A stretch of 8,702 nt of DNA from Candidatus Dojkabacteria bacterium UBA5209 (GCA_002412645.1 DHVL01000023.1:1-8702), one strand, 5' to 3'. Shown: positions 1-6,568, counted from the first letter of the stretch. Notes: generated by a model from the letters alone, not told the origin. A program made the numbers and translations.

Positions 1-674
1 GTGGAGATCAGCAAAGAATAGAATCTACCTCTATTGAGTATGAAATAATAGGGGTAACTCCAGATGATATAACACCAATGTTTTATGTACCCTTCGTTCA
101 TCTTAAAACCTTAGGTATAGACAATTATTCCCAGGTAAAAGTGGTCGTCGATAAAGATTCTAATCTTGAAAGTGTTAGAACTCAGATAGAGGCAAAAGGG
201 TTTAGTACCTCATCAGTTGTAGATACTGTTGCACAAATTAACGGACTTTTCTCTACTGCTAGAACTGTATTAGCTCTCTTGGGAGCAGTAGCTTTAGGAG
301 TTGCTGCACTAGGAATGTTTAATACGTTAACCGTTTCACTTTTGGAAAGAACTAGAGAAGTAGGTTTATTAAAAGCAATAGGTATGGAATCAGATGAAAT
401 CAGAGATCTTTTCCTAGCAGAATCTATGATAATGGGTTCCCTTGGAGGATTACTTGGATTAGTGATAGGTTTAACTGTAGGGAAAATAATAGAATTAATA
501 CTCTCTATCTATGCACTAATCAATGGAGCAGGAACAATCACTATAATTGATATGCCAATACTCTTTGCAATATCAATCATTTTCCTTTCATTCTTAGTAG
601 GAATAGTAACAGGAATATACCCAGCAAAAAGAGCTACAAAGATTTCTGCATTAAATGCATTAAGATACGAATAG
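1..674 (+). CDS. ABC transporter permease, MacB/FtsX family (5' truncated by window edge)
   Basis: C-terminal 223 residues of an FtsX/MacB-type ABC transporter permease. The frame is open from base 3 to the TAG stop. The first internal ATG, at 78, is not the real start because the same frame reads upstream (GDQQRIESTSIEYEIIGVT...) off the left edge. In visible numbering, about residues 1-85 are the end of the extracytoplasmic MacB-type domain. Three membrane helices follow, at about 87-110, 138-168 and 183-207. Helix 1 runs into the family signature NTLTVSLLERTREVGLLKAI, the cytoplasmic coupling segment that contacts the ATPase. The protein ends in YPAKRATKISALNALRYE, the usual tail of this family. 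These permeases pair with a LolD/MacB-type ATPase, which should lie upstream outside the window. Substrate cannot be inferred; peptide, antibiotic or lipoprotein export and mechanotransmission are all known in the family. Family assignment is firm, function open. Confidence 0.9.
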   Translation, partial: GDQQRIESTSIEYEIIGVTPDDITPMFYVPFVHLKTLGIDNYSQVKVVVDKDSNLESVRTQIEAKGFSTSSVVDTVAQINGLFSTARTVLALLGAVALGVAALGMFNTLTVSLLERTREVGLLKAIGMESDEIRDLFLAESMIMGSLGGLLGLVIGLTVGKIIELILSIYALINGAGTITIIDMPILFAISIIFLSFLVGIVTGIYPAKRATKISALNALRYE

Positions 675-699
675 TACTAACAAAACTCCTATTATAATA

Positions 700-719
700 A
701 AAGGTCTTTTTAAACCTTT
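700..719 (-). terminator. weak hairpin, possible terminator between convergent permease and dus genes
   Basis: AAAGGT (700-705) and ACCTTT (714-719) form a 6-bp stem around an 8-base loop. Read on the minus strand, the stem is followed by a T-rich stretch (TTTTATTAT), so it could end transcripts leaving dus about 220 bases upstream. The stem is short and AT-rich, so this is tentative. The rest of the 261-base gap (675-935) holds only AT-rich sequence with no convincing gene or RNA. Confidence 0.25.
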
Positions 720-935
720 GAACATTTCTAGTTTCTCTGAAGTTCTTTCCTAGGTTGATAGCAACCAAGGTGATTGTAACCAAAATAATAATCAAGACTA
801 CGAATATTGGGATCTAAATAAGGGAGAATAACCGATACTTTCTTTGATCTCTCACAATGGATATTAAATATAAATTTATATATCTTTAATATACAAGCAG
901 GATAATTGACTGTTACTTAGGAGATAAAACTTGTC

Positions 936-1886
936 CTATATATACATTTCTTTTTCTAATTTCTCTAAAACTTCTTCAACACAGGAACATTTCATTAATT
1001 CAGTTCTTAATTCATTAGCACCATCAAACCCATTAATATATGCTCTAAAGAATTTCTTCAATGCATGAAAATCTTTTTTCTCTCCCCAAATCTCATCAAA
1101 AAGAAGAAGTTGTTTTTTAAAGACATCGAATTTCTCTTCTCTAGCAATTTCCTGATTAGATGAAAAAATCCAAGGATTAGCAATAGCCCCTCTACCAATC
1201 ATAACTCCATCAACCATATATTTATTAACCATATCTATAGCTTGTTCAAAACTCTTAATATCTCCATTACCAAATATTAGAAGGGAAGGACTCTTCTCAT
1301 TCCTCATATTAATAATTTCATCCATATATGACCAATCGGCATTTAGAGATTTTTCACCTCTAGCAGTTCTCATATTTAATGTAAGGACATCCAATGATTG
1401 ATCCAAGAGAAAAGATATCCAGCCATCTATATCAATCTCATCAAAGCCAAGTCTTGTTTTTACTGAAACAGGCAAACCCTTTCCACCTTCCTTAGTCGCC
1501 TCAATTATCTCTTTAACCAACTCTCTTTCCTCTCGTATTAATCCACTACCAGCATTATTCTTAACAACATTTTTGACAGAGCAACCCATATTAATATCCA
1601 CACCATCAAAACCCATTTCCTTAACAAGTTTAGCTGCTTTAAAGAAATTCTCTGGCTCAACACCCCACAGTTGAGCAATGATTGGCTTCTCTCTTTTCTC
1701 GTATTTAAGCCTATGTATAACCCTTTCCCTACCCCTGCTATTAAGACCCTCTACATTAACAAACTCCGTATAGAAAAGAGACGGTCTACCCACAGACATT
1801 ACAATCTGTCTAAAGACCGTATCCGTAACATCTTCCATCGGGGCGAGAGAAAAAATTGGTTTCTTTAATTTTTCATATATATTCAT
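936..1886 (-). CDS. dus: tRNA-dihydrouridine synthase (Dus family)
   Basis: FMN-dependent enzyme that reduces specific uridines to dihydrouridine in tRNA, in the cytosol. The 316-residue length is normal. TIM-barrel landmarks are in order: SLAPMEDVTDTVFR (13-26, FMN-binding start), PIIAQLWG (68-75), DINMGCSVKNVVKN (97-110) with catalytic-type Cys102, SVKTRLGF (141-148) with Lys143 and Arg145, GNGD (206-209) and GVMIGRGAIANPWIF (227-241, phosphate-binding end of the barrel), then a C-terminal helical domain. Two departures from the usual family pattern are visible: Cys-Pro is Cys-Ser at 102-103, and the common HGRT is NMRT at 171-174. The start at 1886 gives the standard N-terminus and lies 7 bases after an extended -10 element, suggesting a leaderless or nearly leaderless mRNA. 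Which Dus subgroup and which tRNA position it modifies cannot be told from sequence. It stands alone, convergent with the permease and divergent from the membrane protein/ATPase pair. Confidence 0.95.
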   Translation of the reverse strand: MNIYEKLKKPIFSLAPMEDVTDTVFRQIVMSVGRPSLFYTEFVNVEGLNSRGRERVIHRLKYEKREKPIIAQLWGVEPENFFKAAKLVKEMGFDGVDINMGCSVKNVVKNNAGSGLIREERELVKEIIEATKEGGKGLPVSVKTRLGFDEIDIDGWISFLLDQSLDVLTLNMRTARGEKSLNADWSYMDEIINMRNEKSPSLLIFGNGDIKSFEQAIDMVNKYMVDGVMIGRGAIANPWIFSSNQEIAREEKFDVFKKQLLLFDEIWGEKKDFHALKKFFRAYINGFDGANELRTELMKCSCVEEVLEKLEKEMYI

Positions 1887-1893
1887 ATCTCAT

Positions 1894-1902
1894 ATTTTAA
1901 CA
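1894..1902 (-). promoter_or_regulatory. extended -10 promoter element of dus
   Basis: On the minus strand the bases read TGTTAAAAT, an extended -10 (TG-N-TAAAAT). No good -35 is visible, which is usual for extended -10 promoters. Only 7 bases separate it from the dus ATG, so transcription would begin at or next to the start codon. The same nine bases occur before rpsP at 6560-6568. Confidence 0.5.
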
Positions 1903-1947
1903 TATATACCCCAGGCCTCCTCGTTTGCATTATCCCTAAGCCCAATA

Positions 1948-1965
1948 AGTAGACTAGGGTCTACT
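1948..1965. repeat. perfect inverted repeat between divergent promoters (candidate operator or RNA hairpin)
   Basis: AGTAGAC-TAGG-GTCTACT: two perfect 7-base arms around a 4-base centre. It lies 13 bases upstream of the proposed -35 of the membrane protein/ATPase unit and about 46 bases from the dus -10. No T-run follows on either strand, so a terminator is unlikely. A repressor or activator site serving one or both divergent genes is the simplest reading. No regulator gene is visible nearby. Confidence 0.45.
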
Positions 1966-1978
1966 GGATTACTTGAAT

Positions 1979-2007
1979 TTGTGCTGAAATTACAATAAAC
2001 TTACAAT
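1979..2007 (+). promoter_or_regulatory. candidate promoter of the membrane protein/ClpC-like ATPase unit
   Basis: TTGTGC (1979-1984), a 17-base spacer, then TACAAT (2002-2007). The expected transcription start, near 2014, leaves only about 10 bases before the ATG at 2025, and no ribosome binding site is present. A second TACAAT at 1991-1996 lacks a suitably spaced -35. Confidence 0.45.
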
Positions 2008-2024
2008 GTATTACTGCTCAAAGT

Positions 2025-2429
2025 ATGGAACAGAAGAATATATTAACAAGTAGTGGAGGACAAAAGGTCCTAAACGAAGATGGTGTAGACAACCTTCTTG
2101 TTGTTTTTACATATGCCATTAAAGATTTTCTTTATTGGTGGTATGTAAAGATGCCCCTATGGCATCTTAGAATGCTAGCTAGAATATCCACTTTAGTAGA
2201 TGATAATCTTTCTATCTCACTTCTTTTCAAGAATTTCTTCTTACCTTGGCACCGAGATTTCTCTTTTATAGGTTATACATTTGGAATACTCATAAAGGTA
2301 ATATATTTACCAATTGCTATCATTGGATATCTGTTTTGTAATGTGATGTATCTTTTTCTAATACTAGTGTGGTTACTACTTCCTCCCGCTACACTCTTCT
2401 TTATCCTTAGATCTATCTTGAATATATAA
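2025..2429 (+). CDS. small two-helix membrane protein of unknown function, linked to a Clp-like ATPase
   Basis: A 134-residue protein whose function I do not recognise. Residues 1-22 are polar. About 24-52 form an amphipathic, Trp/Tyr-rich stretch (FLYWWYVKMPLWHLRML), suited to lying on the membrane surface. A conserved-looking segment LLFKNFFLPWHRDFS (66-80) follows, then two hydrophobic helices at about 82-104 and 106-130. From memory, similar small proteins with a 'K-x-x-F-x-P-W-x-R-D' motif before paired membrane helices occur in CPR genomes, but I cannot search for them here. It lies 5 bases upstream of the Clp-like ATPase gene and shares its promoter, so the two products probably act together at the membrane; that is inference. 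The ATG at 2025 follows a -10-like TACAAT by 17 bases, with no Shine-Dalgarno. There is no signal peptide and no catalytic motif. Confidence 0.8.
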   Translation: MEQKNILTSSGGQKVLNEDGVDNLLVVFTYAIKDFLYWWYVKMPLWHLRMLARISTLVDDNLSISLLFKNFFLPWHRDFSFIGYTFGILIKVIYLPIAIIGYLFCNVMYLFLILVWLLLPPATLFFILRSILNI

Positions 2430-2434
2430 ATATA

Positions 2435-5152
2435 ATGGCTATTGATTACGGCTGGCAAAATAGAACGTTGATAGGTTTTCACTCTAAAGATAGTAATACT
2501 TTTGGAGTTGTACAGAAAGAATACCCAATATTAACAAAAGAGTCTGAAGCTCTTTTTCTTTTAACAAGAGATCAGTTCTTTACAATCTCTACACCACAGA
2601 TTAGTAATGTATTAACTAACTACCTTAGATATCAAAAATTCTATGACAACCTAAGATTAATAGCCAACGTCTTACTTGTTCCTGGTTTAGTAATTGCATT
2701 CGGATATTTACTTAGACAATTTGGTTTGTTTGATGAGATAGATATTGTAAAAGATTTTCTCTCTAGTGGTATCTCAGATGCACTTTTTGGACTTTCAATT
2801 TTTTCTGTGTTTTTACTTTGGCATGATTACTACAAAGACAAAAGTCATCCAGTAAGGCTACCTAAAGCAGAAAAGATTTCTTTAAATGACTTAGAGGAAA
2901 TTAAAGCTACTGGTTTTAAGTTTGGTAGATATGCACACCTTGAAGCCATTAACTACCTTAATGATTTTTCGTTGGATATAATATGTGCAAATACTAATAA
3001 GAATGAAATCAATATCTACAATCTCTTTCTAGAATTGGTTTCATATCCTCAAATACAGGAAATCTTTAAGAGAGCAAATATACAAGTTGATGGTGAAAAG
3101 CTCACAGAAGCAGCAATTGATACAGAAAATCTACCTACATACCCATCTACTTCAATTAGAAGTCTAATTATTTACTCTCTAAATGAGGCTCTTCTTACTC
3201 TTTCTAGAGATATTAAACCTGAACACATGGTTCTAGCTCTCTTTAATGTATTTCCTTCTTTAAAAAAATTTCTTACTACTCAGAATTCCTCGATAGATAT
3301 ACTTAGAGAGGTCGTTAGGTATCATTCGTATGAATTTGAAAAGAGAGCTAATACAAATCCTTTTAATCCTAATGTCCAATATTACAGAAAGGGGGGAATA
3401 GCTGAAAGTTGGATATATGGCCATATCTTCATATTAGAGAAGTTTAGTAAGAATTTAAATGAATATGTTGCTAGATATGATGATATCTTTGGTATAGGGC
3501 ATGAAGATGAGATAGAGAATTTAGTATCCGTACTTGGTAAAGTAAGTAACAAGAATGCACTTCTAATTGGTGAACCTGGAGTAGGTAAATCCAGTTTAAT
3601 CCTTGGTATAGCACAAAGGATTAATAGGGGAGATGTCCCCTTACAGATTAAAGATAAAAGAATATTACAACTTGATATTAATGGTTTAATTGCTTTCTCT
3701 TCAAAAGAGAAAAATACAGAAACTTTAGTAGCGAGAGCTGCACAAGAATTAGAAAATGCTGGAGATGTAATACTATATATAGATGAAATGCAAGAGTTAA
3801 TTCCTTCCAAGGCTCAGGATTCTGGACACTCTCTAGCGGGGATATTACTTCCATATATATTGGATAGTAAATTCCCTATAATTGGGACTGTTAATCACTC
3901 TGATTACAAGAGGTATTTTTACAGTATAGAGTCCCTAAGACAAACTTTTACTAATATTGAAGTTAGCGAGATTTCTGCTGCTGATACCTTAGTAATACTT
4001 CAAACAAAGATAGTACAGCTTGAAAGAAATTTCGGTATATACATTACCTTACCTGCGTTGATAAGTACTGTGGAGCTTGCACAACGATATGTTAAAGAGA
4101 AGAAGCTACCCAGTAGTGCAGTACAACTTCTTGAGTCAGCTTGCTCATGGGCACAAAGTAGTGGAGTACAAACTTTAACAGATGAGCATATTGCCAAGGT
4201 TCTTTCTAATCAGAAAGGTTTTTCAATAGCTGGTGTTAAAGCGGAAGAGAGTACCAAGCTAATGAAATTAGAAGAGGCTATCAAAGAAAGAGTAGTGGGA
4301 CAAGATGATGCTGTATTTGCAATAGTAGAATCTCTTCGTAGGGCACATACAGATATTCGTAATCCAAACAAACCAATTGGTGCATTTCTTTTCATGGGTC
4401 CAACTGGTGTAGGTAAAACATACCTTGCTAAGGTTGTAGCTCAAGAGTACTTCGACAAAGAGAGTGACATGATTAGAGTAGATATGTCTGAATATCAAGA
4501 AGTCTCTAGTATTGAGAAATTCTTGGGAGATAGTGGTAATAGAAGTATTAACTCTCAAAATGCTGTTTCTTTAATAGACAAAGTTAAGCTAAACCCATAT
4601 ACAGTAATTCTCTTTGATGAAATAGAGAAAGCACATCCTCAGATATTAGATCTTTTCTTACAAATATTTGATGAAGGTAGATTAACAAGTAATCTAGGAG
4701 AGGTTGTTGATTTTACTAATAGCATAATCGTATGTACAAGCAATATAGGGAGTCGTATTCTTTTGGAATCTCTTAGCAATAATAAAAGTACTTGGGATGA
4801 AGCAAAGGATAGGGCTTTAATTGAGTTAAGACAATCCATTAGGCCTGAATTACTAAATAGGTTTGATAAAGTATTAGTATTCCATCCTCATGATATAGAT
4901 AATCTTTCTGAGATATCAGAATTACTCTTGCAGGAATTAGCTAAGCGCCTTTCTGAGAAAAGTATCAACCTTACTTGGAATAGTTTAATACCTCAATTAA
5001 TAGCAAGTAAGGCAAATGAACCAGGTTTTGGCGCTAGACCAATTAAGAGATATATACAGGAAAATATAGAGGGTAACATAGCAAAAGAGATGGTAGAGGG
5101 TGAGATAGTCGCTGGAGAAGAGATAGAGATTAAGGAAAGTTGGATAATATAG
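2435..5152 (+). CDS. membrane-anchored Clp/Hsp100-like double AAA+ ATPase with altered pore loops
   Basis: 905 residues. A short N-terminal region is followed by two predicted membrane helices (about 73-95 and 112-131), which soluble ClpA/B/C lack. About 150-300 is helical and resembles a Clp N-domain, with KPEHMVLALF (261-270) recalling its second repeat. AAA+ domain 1 has Walker A GEPGVGKSS (379-387) and Walker B VILYIDE (445-451). AAA+ domain 2 has Walker A GPTGVGKT (655-662), Walker B VILFDE (724-729), sensor-1 TSN (768-770), arginine finger NR (808-809) and sensor-2 GFGARPIKR (864-872). No coiled-coil middle domain is present. The usual pore-loop aromatics are missing: the KYRG site reads SSKEKN (422-427) and the GYVG site reads GNRS (701-704). 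The domain-1 RR finger is replaced by QT (503-504), and no ClpP-binding G-F loop is seen between 771 and 802. ATP binding is near certain; classical threading and ClpP partnership look doubtful. It is the second gene of a two-gene unit. Confidence 0.92.
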   Translation: MAIDYGWQNRTLIGFHSKDSNTFGVVQKEYPILTKESEALFLLTRDQFFTISTPQISNVLTNYLRYQKFYDNLRLIANVLLVPGLVIAFGYLLRQFGLFDEIDIVKDFLSSGISDALFGLSIFSVFLLWHDYYKDKSHPVRLPKAEKISLNDLEEIKATGFKFGRYAHLEAINYLNDFSLDIICANTNKNEINIYNLFLELVSYPQIQEIFKRANIQVDGEKLTEAAIDTENLPTYPSTSIRSLIIYSLNEALLTLSRDIKPEHMVLALFNVFPSLKKFLTTQNSSIDILREVVRYHSYEFEKRANTNPFNPNVQYYRKGGIAESWIYGHIFILEKFSKNLNEYVARYDDIFGIGHEDEIENLVSVLGKVSNKNALLIGEPGVGKSSLILGIAQRINRGDVPLQIKDKRILQLDINGLIAFSSKEKNTETLVARAAQELENAGDVILYIDEMQELIPSKAQDSGHSLAGILLPYILDSKFPIIGTVNHSDYKRYFYSIESLRQTFTNIEVSEISAADTLVILQTKIVQLERNFGIYITLPALISTVELAQRYVKEKKLPSSAVQLLESACSWAQSSGVQTLTDEHIAKVLSNQKGFSIAGVKAEESTKLMKLEEAIKERVVGQDDAVFAIVESLRRAHTDIRNPNKPIGAFLFMGPTGVGKTYLAKVVAQEYFDKESDMIRVDMSEYQEVSSIEKFLGDSGNRSINSQNAVSLIDKVKLNPYTVILFDEIEKAHPQILDLFLQIFDEGRLTSNLGEVVDFTNSIIVCTSNIGSRILLESLSNNKSTWDEAKDRALIELRQSIRPELLNRFDKVLVFHPHDIDNLSEISELLLQELAKRLSEKSINLTWNSLIPQLIASKANEPGFGARPIKRYIQENIEGNIAKEMVEGEIVAGEEIEIKESWII

Positions 5153-5161
5153 AGGATTTAG

Positions 5162-5190
5162 TTGCAAGAATACCAATATTAAAATATAAT
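5162..5190 (+). promoter_or_regulatory. promoter of rpmF-nusB-rnc
   Basis: TTGCAA (5162-5167), a 17-base spacer and a perfect TATAAT (5185-5190): the best match to a housekeeping sigma-70 promoter in the window. It lies in the 66-base gap after the ATPase gene. Transcription would start near 5197, about 22 bases before the rpmF ATG. No terminator is seen between the ATPase gene and this promoter, so read-through is possible. Confidence 0.65.
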
Positions 5191-5218
5191 ACACAGTTAT
5201 AAAATAGTTTAAAAAGAT

Positions 5219-5401
5219 ATGGGAGCATTACCAAAAAGAAAAATTTCAAAAGGTAGAAAGAATAGAAGAAGAGCAAATGACTCTTTAAAGAAACCTAAGA
5301 TGTCTGTATGTCCTAAGTGTGGGAAGGCAAAAAGACCTCACTTTGTATGCGAATTCTGTGGCTACTATGGTGACGGTAAGGATTTAAAGAAGAATAAATA
5401 A
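5219..5401 (+). CDS. rpmF: 50S ribosomal protein bL32
   Basis: 60 residues, the normal length for bL32, a component of the large ribosomal subunit. The N-terminus is the conserved basic tail (MGALPKRKISKGRKNRRRAN). A zinc ribbon follows with Cys31, Cys34, Cys44 and Cys47 in two CxxC pairs (CPKC, CEFC), so this is the zinc-binding form. The ATG at 5219 gives the canonical start after loss of Met. It is the first gene of the rpmF-nusB-rnc block, 14 bases upstream of nusB. The bases before the ATG (TTTAAAAAGAT) contain no clear Shine-Dalgarno. Confidence 0.97.
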   Translation: MGALPKRKISKGRKNRRRANDSLKKPKMSVCPKCGKAKRPHFVCEFCGYYGDGKDLKKNK

Positions 5402-5415
5402 GTACTGTTTTAGTA

Positions 5416-5850
5416 ATGAAGAAATCAACTGACCCAAGACATCTATCTAGGGAATTAGCACTACAAACTCTTTTTTCAAGAGATTTCAATGGTATAAGGG
5501 ATGGTGTCCTAGAGTTTGATGTACAAGATCTTTCAATATTAGATGAAATAGAGAAATACAATGAAGAGCTTTACTCTTCATTAGTTAATGGTGTAAGAGA
5601 GAAACATGAAGAGATAGATTCTTTGATTAGAGAATTTGCACCTCAATGGCCAATTTCACAGATGAAGTTAGTAGATTTACAAATACTTAGGATAGCAATA
5701 TTCGAAGGATTTTTAGAAAACATTACTCCACCTAAAGTAGCAATTGATGAGGCAATAGAGATAGCAAAAGAGTTTGGGGGAGAAACAAGTAGTAAATTTG
5801 TAAATGGAGTTTTAGGAGCAATATATGAAAAGAGTAAAGAGAATGAATAA
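5416..5850 (+). CDS. nusB: transcription antitermination factor NusB
   Basis: 144 residues, all-helical NusB fold. With NusE (S10) it binds boxA of rRNA leader transcripts and supports antitermination and rRNA processing. Family signatures: RELALQTLFSRDF (12-24); the W-x-I-S-Q-M-K-L-V-D-L-Q-I-LRIAIFE stretch (about 78-99); the AIDEAIEIAKEFGGETSSKFVNG run (about 108-130), starting after PKV; and the final VLGAIYEK. The gene follows rpmF by 14 bases without a recognisable ribosome binding site and overlaps the start of rnc. Pairing with RNase III fits, since both act on pre-rRNA. Confidence 0.96.
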   Translation: MKKSTDPRHLSRELALQTLFSRDFNGIRDGVLEFDVQDLSILDEIEKYNEELYSSLVNGVREKHEEIDSLIREFAPQWPISQMKLVDLQILRIAIFEGFLENITPPKVAIDEAIEIAKEFGGETSSKFVNGVLGAIYEKSKENE

Positions 5851-6538
5851 TATAGAAGATTTGGAGAAAAATTTAGGTATACAGTTTAGTAATAAAGATT
5901 TTTTACTAACTGCACTTACTCATAGATCCTTTCTTAATGAGAATAGGGAAGTGCCTGAGCATAATGAGAGATTAGAATTTCTTGGAGATGCGGTATTAGA
6001 ATTAATAGTTTCTGATTTCCTTTTCAAAAAATATACTGATAGGGCTGAAGGAGATTTAACAAGCTTTAGAGCAGCTTTAGTTAGAACAGACTCCCTAGCT
6101 CAAATAGCTAAAGAATTGGGCTTAGGAGAGCATATGAGACTCTCTAGAGGAGAAGAAGATAGCGGTGGTAGAGAGAAGGACTATCTCTTAGCAAATACAT
6201 TTGAAGCAGTACTAGGAGCAATATATTTAGATTCAGGGTATGAGAGTTGTGTATTGTTTGTCCAAAGAGCATTACTTCCTAAGATTGAAGATATTGTTAA
6301 GCATAGATTAGATATTGATAATAAGACAAAGATACAAGAATTAGCACAATCAATGTATAAATCCACACCCACATATGAAGTTACAGATGAGCAAGGACCC
6401 GATCATGACAAGATATTTACAGTAGTTGTTAAGATAGATAATAAAATAGTGGGGGAAGGGAAGGGTAGTAGTAAACAAAGGGCAGAGGAACAAGCTGCCA
6501 AGATGGGAGTAGAATATATAGAAAGTAGTAATAAATAG
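5843..6538 (+). CDS. rnc: ribonuclease III
   Basis: Double-strand-specific endoribonuclease that processes pre-rRNA and other duplex RNAs. I place the start at ATG 5843 (231 residues) because MNNIEDLEKNLGIQF matches typical family starts and an AAAGAGA precedes it. An in-frame ATG at 5825 would add six basic residues (MKRVKR). The start overlaps the end of nusB by 8 bases, or 26 from the upstream ATG, so translation is probably coupled. The nuclease signature NERLEFLGDAVLE (41-53) carries Glu42, Glu45 and Asp49. The second metal-site segment reads LANTFEAVLGAIYLDSG (116-132), with Glu121 kept but Asn118 where E. coli has Asp114. A double-stranded-RNA-binding domain follows at about 158-228 (KTKIQELAQS... 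to GKGSSKQRAEEQAAK). The protein is complete and probably active. Confidence 0.95.
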   Translation: MNNIEDLEKNLGIQFSNKDFLLTALTHRSFLNENREVPEHNERLEFLGDAVLELIVSDFLFKKYTDRAEGDLTSFRAALVRTDSLAQIAKELGLGEHMRLSRGEEDSGGREKDYLLANTFEAVLGAIYLDSGYESCVLFVQRALLPKIEDIVKHRLDIDNKTKIQELAQSMYKSTPTYEVTDEQGPDHDKIFTVVVKIDNKIVGEGKGSSKQRAEEQAAKMGVEYIESSNK

Positions 6539-6539
6539 C

Positions 6540-6568
6540 TTGAATATTAATTTACCTTCTGTTAAAAT
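6540..6568 (+). promoter_or_regulatory. promoter of rpsP
   Basis: TTGAAT (6540-6545), a 17-base spacer, then TAAAAT (6563-6568) preceded by TG (extended -10, TGTTAAAAT). The -10 ends 9 bases before the rpsP ATG, so the transcript would begin within a few bases of the start codon: a leaderless or nearly leaderless message. It starts 1 base after the rnc stop codon. Confidence 0.6.

Noticed and set aside
78..80. ATG at 78 as the start of a short permease-like gene
   Set aside because: The same frame is open to the left edge and encodes typical MacB-domain sequence upstream, so the gene is cut by the window rather than short.
634..813. Minus-strand open stretch with a hydrophobic segment and basic tail (TTG at 795 the first usable start) in the permease-dus gap
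   Set aside because: No ATG or GTG start, no ribosome binding site or promoter, and it overlaps the permease end antisense; it resembles coding only by chance hydrophobicity.
918..938. TAGGA...TCCTA hairpin at the dus stop codon as a terminator
   Set aside because: Only 5 pairs, an 11-base loop and no T-run on the relevant strand.
3382..3810. Long minus-strand open frame (142 codons) inside the ATPase gene
   Set aside because: Antisense shadow of a clearly conserved AAA+ domain, with low-complexity Ser/Leu/Ile composition and no family features.
2025..5152. The membrane protein/ATPase pair as a phage-defence system
   Set aside because: No nuclease, toxin, sensor or other effector domain is encoded and the neighbours are housekeeping genes, so there is no positive evidence for defence.
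5825..5827. ATG at 5825 as the rnc start
   Set aside because: It adds six basic residues not typical of RNase III and deepens the overlap with nusB; ATG 5843 gives the usual N-terminus. It cannot be fully excluded.
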